Notes: generated by a model not told the origin, from the letters alone. DNA of 36,849 bases from Candidatus Pelagibacterales bacterium (GCA_002715265.1 PAYS01000018.1:1-36849); one strand, 5' to 3'; shown: positions 9,684-19,301, numbered from the stretch's first letter. Made by a program: numbers and translations.

Positions 9684-10319
9684 ATGTATAATATACTTTT
9701 TAACGGTTCTACAGAAGCTAAACATATATTTATCTTGGCACATGGAGCAGGTAGTCCAATGGATTCAAATTTTATGAATGCATTAGCACTTAATATGGCA
9801 TCAGATAATTTATTGGTTATTAGATTTGAGTTTTCTTATATGCAAAAAAGAAGACAGGGTATAAAGTTATTTCCAGAAAAATTAGAAAAATTAATAGAAT
9901 ATTTTATTTCAATAATAAATTTTATAAAAGATAAATATAAAGATAAATATATATGGATTGGAGGAAAATCTATGGGAGGTAGGGTTGCTTGCCATGTATC
10001 TAATATAATAAATGTTAGAGGAGTAATAGTATTTGGGTATCCTTTTCATTCACTTAAAAAACCTTATAAAGTCAGGTGTGAACCTTTAAGTGAGGAAGGC
10101 CCTCAGATATTAATTATTCAAGGAGATAGAGATAAAATGGGTAATAGATCAGAAGTTATAAAATATGAATTACATAAAAAAGTGCAAATAGTATTTTTAG
10201 CAGGAGGTGACCATTCTTTTTTAACTTTAAAAAAGTCGAGATTAGCACAAATGGATTTAATTGAATTAGCATCAAAAAAAGCAAATAATTTTATAAATAA
10301 AACTAATTATAATTTTTAA
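9684..10319 (+). CDS. Alpha/beta hydrolase (KANL3/Tex30-like family)
   Basis: A 211-residue cytoplasmic alpha/beta-fold hydrolase. The oxyanion strand motif HGAGSPMDS (20-28) and the nucleophile elbow GGKSMGG (Ser96) are typical of the Tex30/KANL3-like family, with an acid residue in IQGDRD (148-150) and the catalytic His177 in GGDHSF. Substrates of this family are poorly known. Its 3' end overlaps by 17 nt the 3' end of the convergent ABC1 kinase gene. Only 23 nt separate its start from the small membrane gene on the opposite strand, so any promoters there overlap coding sequence. Confidence 0.85.
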   Translation: MYNILFNGSTEAKHIFILAHGAGSPMDSNFMNALALNMASDNLLVIRFEFSYMQKRRQGIKLFPEKLEKLIEYFISIINFIKDKYKDKYIWIGGKSMGGRVACHVSNIINVRGVIVFGYPFHSLKKPYKVRCEPLSEEGPQILIIQGDRDKMGNRSEVIKYELHKKVQIVFLAGGDHSFLTLKKSRLAQMDLIELASKKANNFINKTNYNF

Positions 10320-11652
10320 TTTTAACTTTTTCTAAAATTGATTTTTGCCGATTACTTAAAACTTTTTCATCAAAATCACTTATCATTTCTTCTAGTATTT
10401 TATGCCAATTCAACTTAGCATTTAAGTGCATAAATACTGAGCCCAAACCTACTGCTGCTCTATCAATCATCACAAATTCTTTAGGAGGAGCAATCCCTCC
10501 TAATTTTTTTAATTCTTTATAGACTCCAGAAGCTATTTCTTTACCATTTTTAGTAGTATCATTATCCTGTATAAACCTTTTTTTATTATCAATTAACGGT
10601 CCATATATGTAGGTGGCCCAAATATGTAATATATCTATAATCTCTTTATTTAAATTCTTAAAGCCCCATGCTCTATAAGCTTTAATAGCTAGTTCTTCGT
10701 TATTATCTCGTATAGCTTTATATAAATCTATTACTCCACCAACAAAGGAGGATGGAAAAATTCTAATACAACCAAAATCTAATAAATTTAAACTTGGTTT
10801 TTTTTTAGAGGAATTACAAATTTGATAATTTCCAGGATGTGGATCCCCATGTATAATACCATATTTGTAAAATGGAATATACCATGCATTAAACAGAATT
10901 TTTGCAATGTGATTTCTAATCTCTTGGTTGGATTCTTTCCATGCCATTAATGGGGTTCCTTCAAGCCATGTCATGCTTAGTAGTCTATCAGTAGATAATT
11001 TTTTTATTGGTTTTGGGACATTAATAAAATTTTCATTTTTTAAAATTTCCCCATACAATAACATGTTTTTTAATTCTCTCTTATAATCTAGTTCTTCTTT
11101 AAGTCTTTGAGATAATTCAGTATAAATTTCATTAGTTTTAATTGTTTTATCCCAAGTGCCATAGAGCGAAAACATTAATTTTAACTGTTTAAGGTCTGCG
11201 TCTACAGTTGACATCATATTGGGGTATTGTAATTTACAAGCTAAGTCTATATTACCAGATTTAGCCTTGTGAACTTGTCCTAATGAGGCTGCTTTAGAAG
11301 CTTCATTATTGAAATAATCAAATTTTTTTTGCCAATTTATTCCTAATTCACTTCTCATGCGTCTTTTTACAAAAAATGTTCCCATAGAAGGAGCGTCAGA
11401 CTGAAGTTGTTGAAGTTTATCCGCATATTCTTTTGGTAATAAATCAGGAACTGTAGATAGCAATTGAGCCACTTTCATAAGCGGTCCTTTAAGCCCGCCT
11501 AAAGCATTTAATAATAGTTCTGCGTCTTTAGTATCATCTTGTTTTCCTATTAACTTTTTACCAGCAATTCTTGCTGATACAGTAGTTAATTTACTACTAA
11601 CTTTAGCATATCGTTTGACTTTACCTGATAAGGTGGATCTGTTTTCGCTCAT
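10303..11652 (-). CDS. ABC1/AarF/UbiB-family atypical kinase
   Basis: A 449-residue member of the UbiB/ADCK family, whose members support ubiquinone synthesis or lipid traffic as atypical ATP-binding kinases. Visible features are the signature region GPLMKVAQLLSTVPDLLPKE near 56-75, where the usual KxGQ reads KVAQ, and an Ala-rich-loop equivalent AASLGQVHKA (121-130). The ATP-binding lysine is K140 in LACKLQYP, the catalytic loop is HGDPHPGNY, and the metal site is LLDFGCIR. There is no C-terminal pair of TM helices as in E. coli UbiB, so it resembles the ADCK3-like branch. It lies 61 nt downstream of the indolepyruvate oxidoreductase gene on the same strand and may be co-transcribed with it. 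Confidence 0.88.
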   Translation of the reverse strand: MSENRSTLSGKVKRYAKVSSKLTTVSARIAGKKLIGKQDDTKDAELLLNALGGLKGPLMKVAQLLSTVPDLLPKEYADKLQQLQSDAPSMGTFFVKRRMRSELGINWQKKFDYFNNEASKAASLGQVHKAKSGNIDLACKLQYPNMMSTVDADLKQLKLMFSLYGTWDKTIKTNEIYTELSQRLKEELDYKRELKNMLLYGEILKNENFINVPKPIKKLSTDRLLSMTWLEGTPLMAWKESNQEIRNHIAKILFNAWYIPFYKYGIIHGDPHPGNYQICNSSKKKPSLNLLDFGCIRIFPSSFVGGVIDLYKAIRDNNEELAIKAYRAWGFKNLNKEIIDILHIWATYIYGPLIDNKKRFIQDNDTTKNGKEIASGVYKELKKLGGIAPPKEFVMIDRAAVGLGSVFMHLNAKLNWHKILEEMISDFDEKVLSNRQKSILEKVKIKNYN

Positions 11653-11713
11653 AATAAAAATAGCCTCACTAACTAACCTATATGTACGAATTAATTATTT
11701 TAATAGATTTGAT

Positions 11714-14700
11714 TTATTCCGCTGCAACAGACTCAATATTAATTTTTTCCTTGGAGTTCCATCTTTCTAAAAGCTCTTCTCTATTTTGTTGCGCATTATT
11801 AATATTGTTTTCTTTAACATGTCCAAAACCTCTAATCATTTCTGGAATAGAAGCTATTTGTATTGCTAGAGATAAATTATGTTTATTAACTTTATCTAAA
11901 ATTTTATCTAAGTCATTTATATACTGTTTAATTAAGTATCTTTCCATTTTTCTCTCTTTAGTTTTTCCAAAAGGATCAATTATAGAACCTCTTAAAAATT
12001 TAAATTTAGATATTATTGAAAAAACAGGAAGCATCCACGAGCCTAGAGTAATTTTTCTAGGTTTTCCTGTATTAATATCTCTAGGAGACAATAAGGGCGG
12101 TGCTAAATGAAATTTTATTTTTAAATTTCCATCAAAGGCGCTATTTAGCTTCTCTTTAAACTGTCCATCACTATATAATCTCGCTACCTCATATTCGTCT
12201 TTATAGGCCATTAACTTAAATAAGTATTTTGCAACAGACTTAGAAAATTCTTGGTTCTTATCACCAATATTTTTTTCAATACTTATAACTTTATCAACTA
12301 TATCCTTGTATTTTTTAGCATATTCTTTGTTTTGGTAATTTGTTAAAATATTTATTCTATCGTTTACAATATTTTCTAAATTATACTGATCATAATCAAT
12401 TTCTATATTAGTTAGATAAGGAAGAGCTTCTTTCTCAACAAATTCCATATCATATGCAGCCATTCTTCCCCAACGAAATGCAGAAAGATTCATTTCAACT
12501 GCTATATTATTCAATCTTATTGCTTCTTCCATACTTTCAGGTTTTACAGGTATAAATCCTTTTTGAAGAGCGTATCCTGTTATAAACATGTTAGATGCTA
12601 TAGAGTCGCCAAACATAGCTGTAGCCAATTTTATAGAATTAATAAAGTCTGTTTCCTTTGAGGATTTTTCTATGATTTGTCTTATTCTTTTTCCGCCAAA
12701 CGAATGATCTGGATCTAAAACAAAACCGGCAACCGGAGTTTCGTGATCGTTTATTATAGAGTAAGTATCTTTTAAATTCATTAATTCTCGAACTGGACTT
12801 GTAGTGACAACTACCATGTCACATCCTAGTACTAAGTCTGCTCCCATTTTTCCTACTTTTACTGAGTGGATGTTTTCTGGAGATGAAGCTACTCTTATAT
12901 GGCTTAGTACTGCTCCACCTTTTTGAGCAACACCTACCTGATCTAATACACTAACACCTTTATTTTCAATATGAGAAGCCATACCTATTAATGCACCTAT
13001 AGTTACAACTCCAGTACCACCAATACCTGTTACAATTATATCAAATGGTTTATCTAAATTAATTTCTTTTGGAGTAGGTAATTTTTTAAATATGTCATCT
13101 GGAAGATCTGTCTTTTTATTAGATTCTCGTTTTTTTGGAGTAGCTCCTTCTACTGTAACAAAAGATGGACAAAAACCCTCTTGGCAAGTGAAATCTTTAT
13201 TACAAGTTGATTGATTCACTTTTCTTTTTCGGCCTAATTTAGTTTCAAAAGGTTCAATTGAAATGCAATTAGAGGTTTTTGAGCAGTCTCCACATCCTTC
13301 GCATACTAAATCATTGATAAAGCTTCTTTTATCAGGGTCTTCCATTAACCCTCTTTTTCTTCTTCTCCTCTTTTCAGTTGCACAGGTTTGATCGTATATC
13401 ATTACACTTACACCAGGCCAATTTCTTAGTTCTTTTTGAACCAAATCAATATCTCTTCTATGATTTATCGTAGTACCTTCCGCAAAATTTGATGAGATAC
13501 CATATTTTTCAGGCTCATCAGTTACAATTGCAATTCTTTTTATTCCTTCACCAAATAGTTGGTGAGAAATTTTTTCTGGAGTTGGAGTTCCTTCTGCTGG
13601 TTGACCGCCTGTCATAGCGGTAGCGTCATTAAATAATATCTTATAGGTTATGTTAACTTTTGCTGAAACAGCAGCCCTAATAGCTAAAATGCCCGAGTGG
13701 TTATAAGTTCCATCTCCAATATTTTGAAATATATGTTTGTCTTCTACATAAGGAGACATTCCTATCCAGTTTGCACCTTCTGCTCCCATATGAGTAAATA
13801 AATCTGTACTTCTATCCATCCATGCTGCCATAAAGTGACAACCTATGCCAGCCATAGCTTTACTACCTTCAGGAAGTTTTGTTGAAGTATTATGTGGGCA
13901 TCCTGAACAAAAATAAGGAGTTCGATTCGCTATACCCTTAATAATTGCAGTGTCCGGATCTTTCTGTTTAATAAATATAAGTTTTTCTGATATATTATCA
14001 TCTTTATTTTTTTTAACTATTCTTTCTGCGATCACTTCTGAAACGAAATCTGGCATTAATTCGCCTGTAGCAGGTATCAGCTCATTGTAGTTTTCGTCTA
14101 ATTTTCCTATAATATGCTTCGGTCTATTGGGATTATTAAACATTATTTTTTTTATTTGATCTTCAAGTAAAGGTCTTTTTTCTTCAAATACAATTAGCTC
14201 TTCAAAATCTTTACTAAAATCTTCTATGATTGATTCTTCCAAAGGCCATGGCATGCCAACTTTAAGTAAATGTATACCTAACTTTTCTGCATATTTCTCG
14301 TCTATAGATAGATCAGATAAGGCTTGCCTAACTTCTGCATAAGCTTTTCCAGTTGAAATAATTCCAATTTTTTTATTACCTTTATTCCATATAATTTTAT
14401 TAATACTATTTGCCTTAACAAAAGCCTTTATAGCAGGAATTTTTATATTTGTAAGTCTTAGTTCTTGTCCTAGTACATCATCTGGCCACCTTATATGAAC
14501 CCCTTCTTCAGGCATTTCAAAGTCAGGTGTATTTAATTTAATTCTATCAATATCCACATTAACAGATGCTGAACTATCCATAGTGGCTGTGACACATTTC
14601 ATAGATGTCCATACGCCAGCATATCTAGATAAAGCTATTGCTAGTAGACCAAAATCTAATAGTTCTTGTACGTTTGAAGGATTAAATATTGGAATTTGAG

Positions 14701-15199
14701 CATCAACCATTGCATATTCACTCTGGTGAGCAAGAGTAGATGATTTTGCGGTATGATCATCTCCTAATAGAGCAACTACACCGCCATTTGGGGAAGTTCC
14801 TGCAGAATTAGCGTGCTTAAATGCGTCACCAGATCTGTCAACGCCAGGTCCCTTACCATACCAAATTCCAAAAATACCATCTTTTTTAGTTTTAGAAATT
14901 AATCCAGGTTGTTGACTTCCCCATACCGCTGTGGCAGCAAGATCTTCATTTAAACCTGAGCTAAAATCTATTTCATTATTTTTAAGAAACTTTTGTGCAG
15001 TCCAAAGCGCCTTATCATACATTCCAAGAGGAGAACCTCTATAACCAGATATAAATGCAGATGTATCTAAATTATTTTTCTTATCAATTTGCCTTTGAAT
15101 CATAGGAAGTCTTACTAGAGCTTGTGTTCCAGTAACATATACTCTTCCTTTATCTAGCGTATATTTATCTTCTAATGTGACTTTATTTTTTAATTCCAT
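11714..15199 (-). CDS. Indolepyruvate:ferredoxin oxidoreductase, single-chain form
   Basis: At 1161 residues this is the fused type found in many Proteobacteria, which oxidatively decarboxylates aryl or branched 2-oxo acids from amino-acid catabolism to acyl-CoA. The N-terminal half has the pyrimidine-binding domain. The TPP-binding region follows, with SGCPHNTSTKLPEG and GAEGANWIG and the GDGTYNHSG metal/TPP motif near residue 495. A cysteine cluster, VCEGCGDCSKTSNC, is seen near 631, followed by more cysteines (CNKDFTCQEGFC). The gamma (CoA-side) domain begins near 720 with GIGGTGVVTIGALIG. It starts an apparent two-gene unit with the ABC1 kinase and is divergent from the epimerase gene across 174 nt. 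Confidence 0.95.
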   Translation of the reverse strand: MELKNKVTLEDKYTLDKGRVYVTGTQALVRLPMIQRQIDKKNNLDTSAFISGYRGSPLGMYDKALWTAQKFLKNNEIDFSSGLNEDLAATAVWGSQQPGLISKTKKDGIFGIWYGKGPGVDRSGDAFKHANSAGTSPNGGVVALLGDDHTAKSSTLAHQSEYAMVDAQIPIFNPSNVQELLDFGLLAIALSRYAGVWTSMKCVTATMDSSASVNVDIDRIKLNTPDFEMPEEGVHIRWPDDVLGQELRLTNIKIPAIKAFVKANSINKIIWNKGNKKIGIISTGKAYAEVRQALSDLSIDEKYAEKLGIHLLKVGMPWPLEESIIEDFSKDFEELIVFEEKRPLLEDQIKKIMFNNPNRPKHIIGKLDENYNELIPATGELMPDFVSEVIAERIVKKNKDDNISEKLIFIKQKDPDTAIIKGIANRTPYFCSGCPHNTSTKLPEGSKAMAGIGCHFMAAWMDRSTDLFTHMGAEGANWIGMSPYVEDKHIFQNIGDGTYNHSGILAIRAAVSAKVNITYKILFNDATAMTGGQPAEGTPTPEKISHQLFGEGIKRIAIVTDEPEKYGISSNFAEGTTINHRRDIDLVQKELRNWPGVSVMIYDQTCATEKRRRRKRGLMEDPDKRSFINDLVCEGCGDCSKTSNCISIEPFETKLGRKRKVNQSTCNKDFTCQEGFCPSFVTVEGATPKKRESNKKTDLPDDIFKKLPTPKEINLDKPFDIIVTGIGGTGVVTIGALIGMASHIENKGVSVLDQVGVAQKGGAVLSHIRVASSPENIHSVKVGKMGADLVLGCDMVVVTTSPVRELMNLKDTYSIINDHETPVAGFVLDPDHSFGGKRIRQIIEKSSKETDFINSIKLATAMFGDSIASNMFITGYALQKGFIPVKPESMEEAIRLNNIAVEMNLSAFRWGRMAAYDMEFVEKEALPYLTNIEIDYDQYNLENIVNDRINILTNYQNKEYAKKYKDIVDKVISIEKNIGDKNQEFSKSVAKYLFKLMAYKDEYEVARLYSDGQFKEKLNSAFDGNLKIKFHLAPPLLSPRDINTGKPRKITLGSWMLPVFSIISKFKFLRGSIIDPFGKTKERKMERYLIKQYINDLDKILDKVNKHNLSLAIQIASIPEMIRGFGHVKENNINNAQQNREELLERWNSKEKINIESVAAE

Positions 15200-15373
15200 A
15201 CTAAATTATCTTCTAAATTGTCATTCAATTAAAGTATTTTTTATGCAATACAGATATGCTTTATAACTAAATTACATTTAAACGAATTTATTATAGACTA
15301 TTATAAAAAATATTAAACTAATTTTTTTTTAGGTTTTATGTTATAAAATTCATGCATATTTGGGAGATAGATT

Positions 15374-16342
15374 TTGTCCATTTTAGTCACTGGGATTGCA
15401 GGTTTTATTGGCTCACATGTAGCCAGAGTACTCTTAGAAAGAGGGGAACAGATAATTGGAATAGATAATTTTTCAGATTATTATGACGTTAATTTAAAAA
15501 AAAATAGACTTAAAGTTTTAGAAAATTTTGATAATTTTACTTTTCATAACGTCGATATTTCAAATATTGTTTCAGTTGAAAACATTTATAAAAAATATAC
15601 TTTTAATAAAGTATGTCATTTAGCAGCGCAAGCAGGTGTCAGATATTCTTTAGAAGCACCTATGGAGTATATTAATACAAACATTGTTGGTCATACAAAT
15701 ATTTTAGAATGTTGCAGGAACTATAATGTTAAAAATATAGTTTATGCTTCTTCATCTTCTGTTTATGGAGGAAATACTAAAGTTCCATTTTCTGTAAAAG
15801 ATAGGGTTGACAATCCCGTTTCTTTATATGCAGCTACAAAGAGAGCTGATGAATTGATATCTTACACTTATCATCACTTATATGATTTGAATACTATAGG
15901 ATTAAGGTTTTTTACAGTATATGGTCCATGGGGCAGGCCAGATATGGCAACTTGGATATTCACTAAAAAAATTATCAATAAAGAGCCAATAGATGTTTAC
16001 AATAACGGAAATATGGAGAGAGATTTTACTTATATAGACGATATTGTTGCGGGAACTATTAGCGTTTTAGATTCAATTAATAAGGAAGGTTTAAAATTAT
16101 CTAAAGTCTATAATATAGGTAATAATAAACCTGAGAATTTATTAAGTTTCATATCGGTTATTGAAAATTATTTGAATATTAAAGCAATTAAAAAATTTAA
16201 ACCGATTCAACCTGGCGATGTGATAAAAACGTATGCTGATATATCAGACATAAAAAATGATTTTAATTTTTTACCTACTACCAGCATAAAAGAAGGTGTT
16301 CCAAAATTCATAGATTGGTATAAATTGTATCATAAATTATAA
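15374..16342 (+). CDS. NAD-dependent sugar epimerase, probably UDP-glucuronate 4-epimerase
   Basis: A 322-residue short-chain dehydrogenase/reductase of the extended epimerase type. The dinucleotide-binding motif is TGIAGFIGSH (6-15). HLAAQAGVRYS (82-92) is typical of the glucuronate 4-epimerase group that makes UDP-galacturonate for surface polysaccharides. The catalytic set is Ser127/128, Tyr152 and Lys156 (YAATK). The start is TTG at 15374, supported by GGGAGA at 15362-15367, seven nt upstream. No other polysaccharide gene is nearby, so its pathway partner is elsewhere. The gene ends exactly next to the stop of the convergent DUF1244 gene (16342/16343). Confidence 0.9.
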   Translation: MSILVTGIAGFIGSHVARVLLERGEQIIGIDNFSDYYDVNLKKNRLKVLENFDNFTFHNVDISNIVSVENIYKKYTFNKVCHLAAQAGVRYSLEAPMEYINTNIVGHTNILECCRNYNVKNIVYASSSSVYGGNTKVPFSVKDRVDNPVSLYAATKRADELISYTYHHLYDLNTIGLRFFTVYGPWGRPDMATWIFTKKIINKEPIDVYNNGNMERDFTYIDDIVAGTISVLDSINKEGLKLSKVYNIGNNKPENLLSFISVIENYLNIKAIKKFKPIQPGDVIKTYADISDIKNDFNFLPTTSIKEGVPKFIDWYKLYHKL

Positions 16343-16639
16343 TTAATGGTTGTGAAACTTATCACTTAGTTTTTCTATTCTATCTTTAGATTGTTCTTTC
16401 TGATATTTATTTTTCCAGTCTTTATAAGGCATTTTATAAATTATTTCTTTTGCTTCGTCATAATTTATTTTAGATCCATTATTTTCTGCTTCTTCTAAGT
16501 ACCATTTTGATATGCAGTTCCTGCAAAAACCTGCTAGCTCCATTAAGTCTATGTTCTGTACATTAGGGTTTTCTTCAAAGTGTTTAAGTAATCTTCTAAA
16601 AGTAGCAGCTTCTATTTTTTCTTTAATTTCATTTTTCAT
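16343..16639 (-). CDS. DUF1244 family protein
   Basis: A 98-residue small protein matching the DUF1244 pattern: ATFRRLLKHFEENPNVQNID followed by LMELAGFCRNCISKWY and YKMPYKDWK. The GFCRNCISKW stretch, with two Cys residues three apart, suggests a metal or redox site, but the family's function is not established as far as I know. Its ATG at 16639 directly abuts the stop codon of the upstream N-formylglutamate amidohydrolase gene on the same strand, so both are surely co-transcribed, which hints at a shared role in amino-acid degradation (inference). Confidence 0.92.
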   Translation of the reverse strand: MKNEIKEKIEAATFRRLLKHFEENPNVQNIDLMELAGFCRNCISKWYLEEAENNGSKINYDEAKEIIYKMPYKDWKNKYQKEQSKDRIEKLSDKFHNH

Positions 16640-17443
16640 TTAAATTCCAATTATATTTATTTTTTTCATATTCATAGCATATGAGCTTTTTAGAGATATT
16701 TGGCTCTTATATATACTTAATGTAATACTATCTGTAATATATTTTAATCTTTTTTTATTTTTTTTTTCAAATAGGTCATTTTTTATTTCTATAGATATAA
16801 ATGGTCTATTTTGTTTTTCTCCATGTAATGCCATAGTATAATTAACATCATCATAGCCACTATAAGGAAGATTAGAACCTACTTTAAGATTTTTAATATT
16901 TTTTAAATGTTTCATCATAGGAGTATAAATTCTTTTATCATCTCTATATAAAAGTCCTATGTCCCATGGTCTGTTTTTGCAATTTTTAAGAGCAGGTGTG
17001 AAACTATGAATGCAAATTAGCGTTGTTTTGCAATTAAATTTTTTATCCATTTCTTTTAATACCGAAGATAATTTTTTATGATAGGATTCATGATAAAATT
17101 TAATTCTTTTTATTAATTCTTTTTTTGATAAATTTTTATTTTTTTTAATAGATATTCCATCACTTTTTGTTGGTATTAAGTTTTTATGCTTAGGGTCCCT
17201 ATTTAAATCTATGAAAAGACGAGAATATTTTGCAATTATATAGTTGGTATAAAACTTTTTTGATAATTCTTTAGTTAGATGTTTTGCTCCTATATCAATA
17301 GCTACATGTTTATTTAAGATGTTTTTATTTAAACCCAAATTTTTATAATCAGGTGGGATTAGATTTGATGCATGATCACAACAAAATAATAAAGGGACTT
17401 TATAATTAACTTTCTTTATAAATATATAATTATTTTTTCTCAT
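16640..17443 (-). CDS. N-formylglutamate amidohydrolase family protein
   Basis: A 267-residue protein of the family that hydrolyses N-formylglutamate to formate and glutamate, the last step of one histidine degradation route. Visible family motifs are LFCCDHASNLIPPDYKNLGL near 19-38, DIGAKHL, SRLFIDLNRDP and the histidine segment CIHSFTPAL, followed by GLLYRDD and LPYSGYDDVNYT. These hold the zinc/active-site residues of the FGase fold. Many alphaproteobacterial members are annotated this way without tests, so the substrate is an inference. It is upstream of, and abutting, DUF1244. Its start is divergent from the glycerate kinase gene. Confidence 0.87.
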   Translation of the reverse strand: MRKNNYIFIKKVNYKVPLLFCCDHASNLIPPDYKNLGLNKNILNKHVAIDIGAKHLTKELSKKFYTNYIIAKYSRLFIDLNRDPKHKNLIPTKSDGISIKKNKNLSKKELIKRIKFYHESYHKKLSSVLKEMDKKFNCKTTLICIHSFTPALKNCKNRPWDIGLLYRDDKRIYTPMMKHLKNIKNLKVGSNLPYSGYDDVNYTMALHGEKQNRPFISIEIKNDLFEKKNKKRLKYITDSITLSIYKSQISLKSSYAMNMKKINIIGI

Positions 17444-17510
17444 GTATATTTTAATCTTGTTTGAGGTAGTTATTATATATTATATACAAGTAGAAGGGAA
17501 ATATAGTCTA

Positions 17511-18794
17511 TTGAATAAAAAATATTATAAAAAGTTATTAACGAATTTGTTTAATGAATCTGTGACATCGTGCCACCCTTCATTTTTAATGCATAAATAT
17601 ATTCCCAAAAAAAAACCTAAAGGTAGGACTGTAATAATTGGAGTAGGGAAAGGAGCATCTGAAATGGCTAAGCACTATGAAATAGCTTGGGAAAAAAAAG
17701 GCTATGGTGCTCTAGAAGGACTTGTTTTAACACGATACGGACACTCCAGTAAATGTAATAACATTAAAGTTATTGAAGCATCGCATCCTATACCTGATAA
17801 AAATGGGATTTTTGCAACTAAAGAAATAATAAAAATTATAGAAAAATTAACAGAGGAAGATTTGTTAATTTTTTTGCTTTCGGGAGGTGCTTCTTCACTT
17901 TTAATAAGCCCTAGAAAAGGACTGCTTTTAAAAGATAAGCAAAACATAACTAATCAATTATTAAATAGTGGGGCAAGTATTTCTGAAATTAATGCAGTCA
18001 GAAAACATTTATCTTTGGTAAAAGGAGGGCAAATTATAAAATATGCTTATCCTGCTAAGGTCCTTACTCTTGCAATTAGTGATGTTCCAGGAGATTATTT
18101 TGATGTTATTGGTTCCGGTCCTACTTACCCAGATGAAACAACAAGATATGACGCTATTAATGTTTTAAAAAAATACAATATAAAAATTAATGATAAAATT
18201 AGCAAAGTTATTAATAATGATAATTGTGAAACACCAAATAAAAATAATAAAATATTTAGAAAAAGCGAATATATTTTGGTTGCAAGACCTCAAGATGCTT
18301 TAACTGCGGCAGCAAAAGTGGCTAAAAGTTCTGGTTTTAATACTTTGATATTAAGTGACTGTATAGAAGGAAATGCAGATGATGTTGGTATAGTGCATAG
18401 TTCTATAGTAAATCAAGTTCTAAAATTTAATCAACCGAATAAAAAACCACTATGTATATTATCTGGAGGAGAAACTACTGTAACTGTAAATAATAAAAAT
18501 GGTAGAGGAGGAAGAAATTCTCAATTTTTATTGTCTTTAGCAGTTCATTTAAAATCTGCTAGTAATGTCTATGCAATAGCATGTGACACAGACGGAATTG
18601 ACGGAAGTGAAAATAATGCAGGAGCAGTTATTTTTCCCGATACTATTAAAAGAGCCTATAATCTAGGATTAAGTCCTAATAAATTTCTATCAGAAAATGA
18701 TGCTTATTCTTTTTTTCAAAAATTAGATGATTTAATTATATCTGGTCCAACAAATACAAATGTAAATGATTTTAGAGCAATACTAATTACTTAG
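17511..18794 (+). CDS. Glycerate 2-kinase / MOFRL-family protein (DUF4147)
   Basis: A 427-residue protein of the type II glycerate kinase family (long annotated as hydroxypyruvate reductase TtuD), which phosphorylates glycerate to 2-phosphoglycerate for the serine cycle or glyoxylate assimilation. Motifs seen are [45 protein letters not shown] and [10 protein letters not shown], then the MOFRL domain with [15 protein letters not shown] and [14 protein letters not shown]. The frame is open to an ATG at 17442, but that would add 23 hydrophobic residues foreign to the family. AGAAGGGAA at 17492-17500 before TTG 17511 marks a better start. Its stop overlaps the rpmJ stop on the other strand by 4 nt. 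Confidence 0.9.
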   Translation: MNKKYYKKLLTNLFNESVTSCHPSFLMHKYIPKKKPKGRTVIIGVGKGASEMAKHYEIAWEKKGYGALEGLVLTRYGHSSKCNNIKVIEASHPIPDKNGIFATKEIIKIIEKLTEEDLLIFLLSGGASSLLISPRKGLLLKDKQNITNQLLNSGASISEINAVRKHLSLVKGGQIIKYAYPAKVLTLAISDVPGDYFDVIGSGPTYPDETTRYDAINVLKKYNIKINDKISKVINNDNCETPNKNNKIFRKSEYILVARPQDALTAAAKVAKSSGFNTLILSDCIEGNADDVGIVHSSIVNQVLKFNQPNKKPLCILSGGETTVTVNNKNGRGGRNSQFLLSLAVHLKSASNVYAIACDTDGIDGSENNAGAVIFPDTIKRAYNLGLSPNKFLSENDAYSFFQKLDDLIISGPTNTNVNDFRAILIT

Positions 18795-18916
18795 CCTTGG
18801 CGGGCTTTAAGTCTAGGATTCTTTTTATTAATAACTAATGTTTTACCGTGTCTCTTTATAACTTTGCAATCTTTGTCACGTAATTTTGCACTCTTTAATG
18901 ATTTTAATACTTTCAT
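18791..18916 (-). CDS. rpmJ: 50S ribosomal protein L36
   Basis: A 41-residue basic protein read on the minus strand: [20 protein letters not shown] then [21 protein letters not shown]. The C-terminal NPRxKARQG is diagnostic of L36, part of the large-subunit peptidyl-transferase neighbourhood. Only one cysteine remains, so this is the zinc-independent form without the CxxC...C...H ribbon. Its stop overlaps the glycerate kinase stop by 4 nt. It is the third gene of a minus-strand run behind two small membrane proteins, with its own possible -35 box 52 nt upstream. No other ribosomal gene is adjacent. Confidence 0.96.
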   Translation of the reverse strand: MKVLKSLKSAKLRDKDCKVIKRHGKTLVINKKNPRLKARQG

Positions 18917-18967
18917 AACTAATTCCAATTAAAATTGTATGAAATAACTAAACTTACTTTTAGTTTA

Positions 18968-18973
18968 TGTCAA
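18968..18973 (-). promoter_or_regulatory. Possible -35 box (TTGACA) upstream of rpmJ
   Basis: On the minus strand a perfect TTGACA lies about 52 nt before the rpmJ start, in the 69-nt gap behind the 87-residue membrane protein. Seventeen nt further is TAGTTA, a poor -10. A short inverted repeat, AACTAAA/TTTAGTT, lies in the spacer. A similar TTGACA precedes the first gene of this run at a like distance. Promoter activity is inference. Confidence 0.35.
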
Positions 18974-18985
18974 TAAACAAGAAAA

Positions 18986-19249
18986 TTATTTTTTATCCAT
19001 TAATCTTTTAAAAATTAATAGAAATACTGCAGCAGCTAAAATCGTAGATATGCCTTCTAGTCCCAAAGAATTTGCAATGTAAGAAAAATTATTAGCTACT
19101 GAGGTAGGAAAAACTCCAGATTTTTCACCTAATAAGAAATAAAGAACTAAACCTGCTGAAGCTATTGCTAAGCCTAATTCTGTAATTTTCCAAATAAAAG
19201 AATTTATAGTTGCAATTGAAGTAGTATATTTTTTTAGATTGTTTTCCAT
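18986..19249 (-). CDS. Small two-TM membrane protein, paralogue-like partner of the gene at 19361
   Basis: An 87-residue protein, unrecognised. A hydrophobic helix at about 25-43 (with GLAIASAGLVLYFLLG) and a second at about 66-82 flank a loop with NNFSYIANSLGLEG, and the end is basic (KRLMDKK). The layout resembles that of the upstream 75-residue protein: helix, loop with Val-x-Asn and a Gly-Leu-Gly turn, helix, basic tail. This suggests a duplicated pair. The ribosome binding site AAGGA lies 6-10 nt before the ATG. A stable hairpin precedes it in the intercistronic gap. It could be an abundant structural membrane peptide, but the function is unknown. Confidence 0.75.
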   Translation of the reverse strand: MENNLKKYTTSIATINSFIWKITELGLAIASAGLVLYFLLGEKSGVFPTSVANNFSYIANSLGLEGISTILAAAVFLLIFKRLMDKK

Positions 19250-19267
19250 ATTTTTTTCCTTATATTG

Positions 19268-19301
19268 CGTTCCACCTTATTATATAAACTAAGATGGAAC
19301 G
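19268..19301 (-). other. Intercistronic RNA hairpin between two small membrane protein genes
   Basis: CGTTCCATCTT and AAGGTGGAACG (minus strand) can pair over 11 bp with one G-U, around a 12-nt AT loop. No T-run follows on either strand, so it is not a classical terminator. Placed 60 nt after the 75-residue gene and 18 nt before the 87-residue gene, it fits an mRNA-stabilising or processing stem that sets unequal expression of the two genes (inference). Confidence 0.6.

Noticed and set aside
10303-11652. KVAQ in place of KxGQ in the ABC1 kinase as a sign of a dead protein
   Set aside because: The ATP lysine, HGDPHPGN and DFG motifs are intact, and from memory this KVAQ form occurs in other alphaproteobacterial ABC1 proteins.
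11682-12110. Plus-strand frame of 142 codons
   Set aside because: It lies antisense to the C-terminal part of the indolepyruvate oxidoreductase and has shadow-like Ser/Leu/Ile composition.
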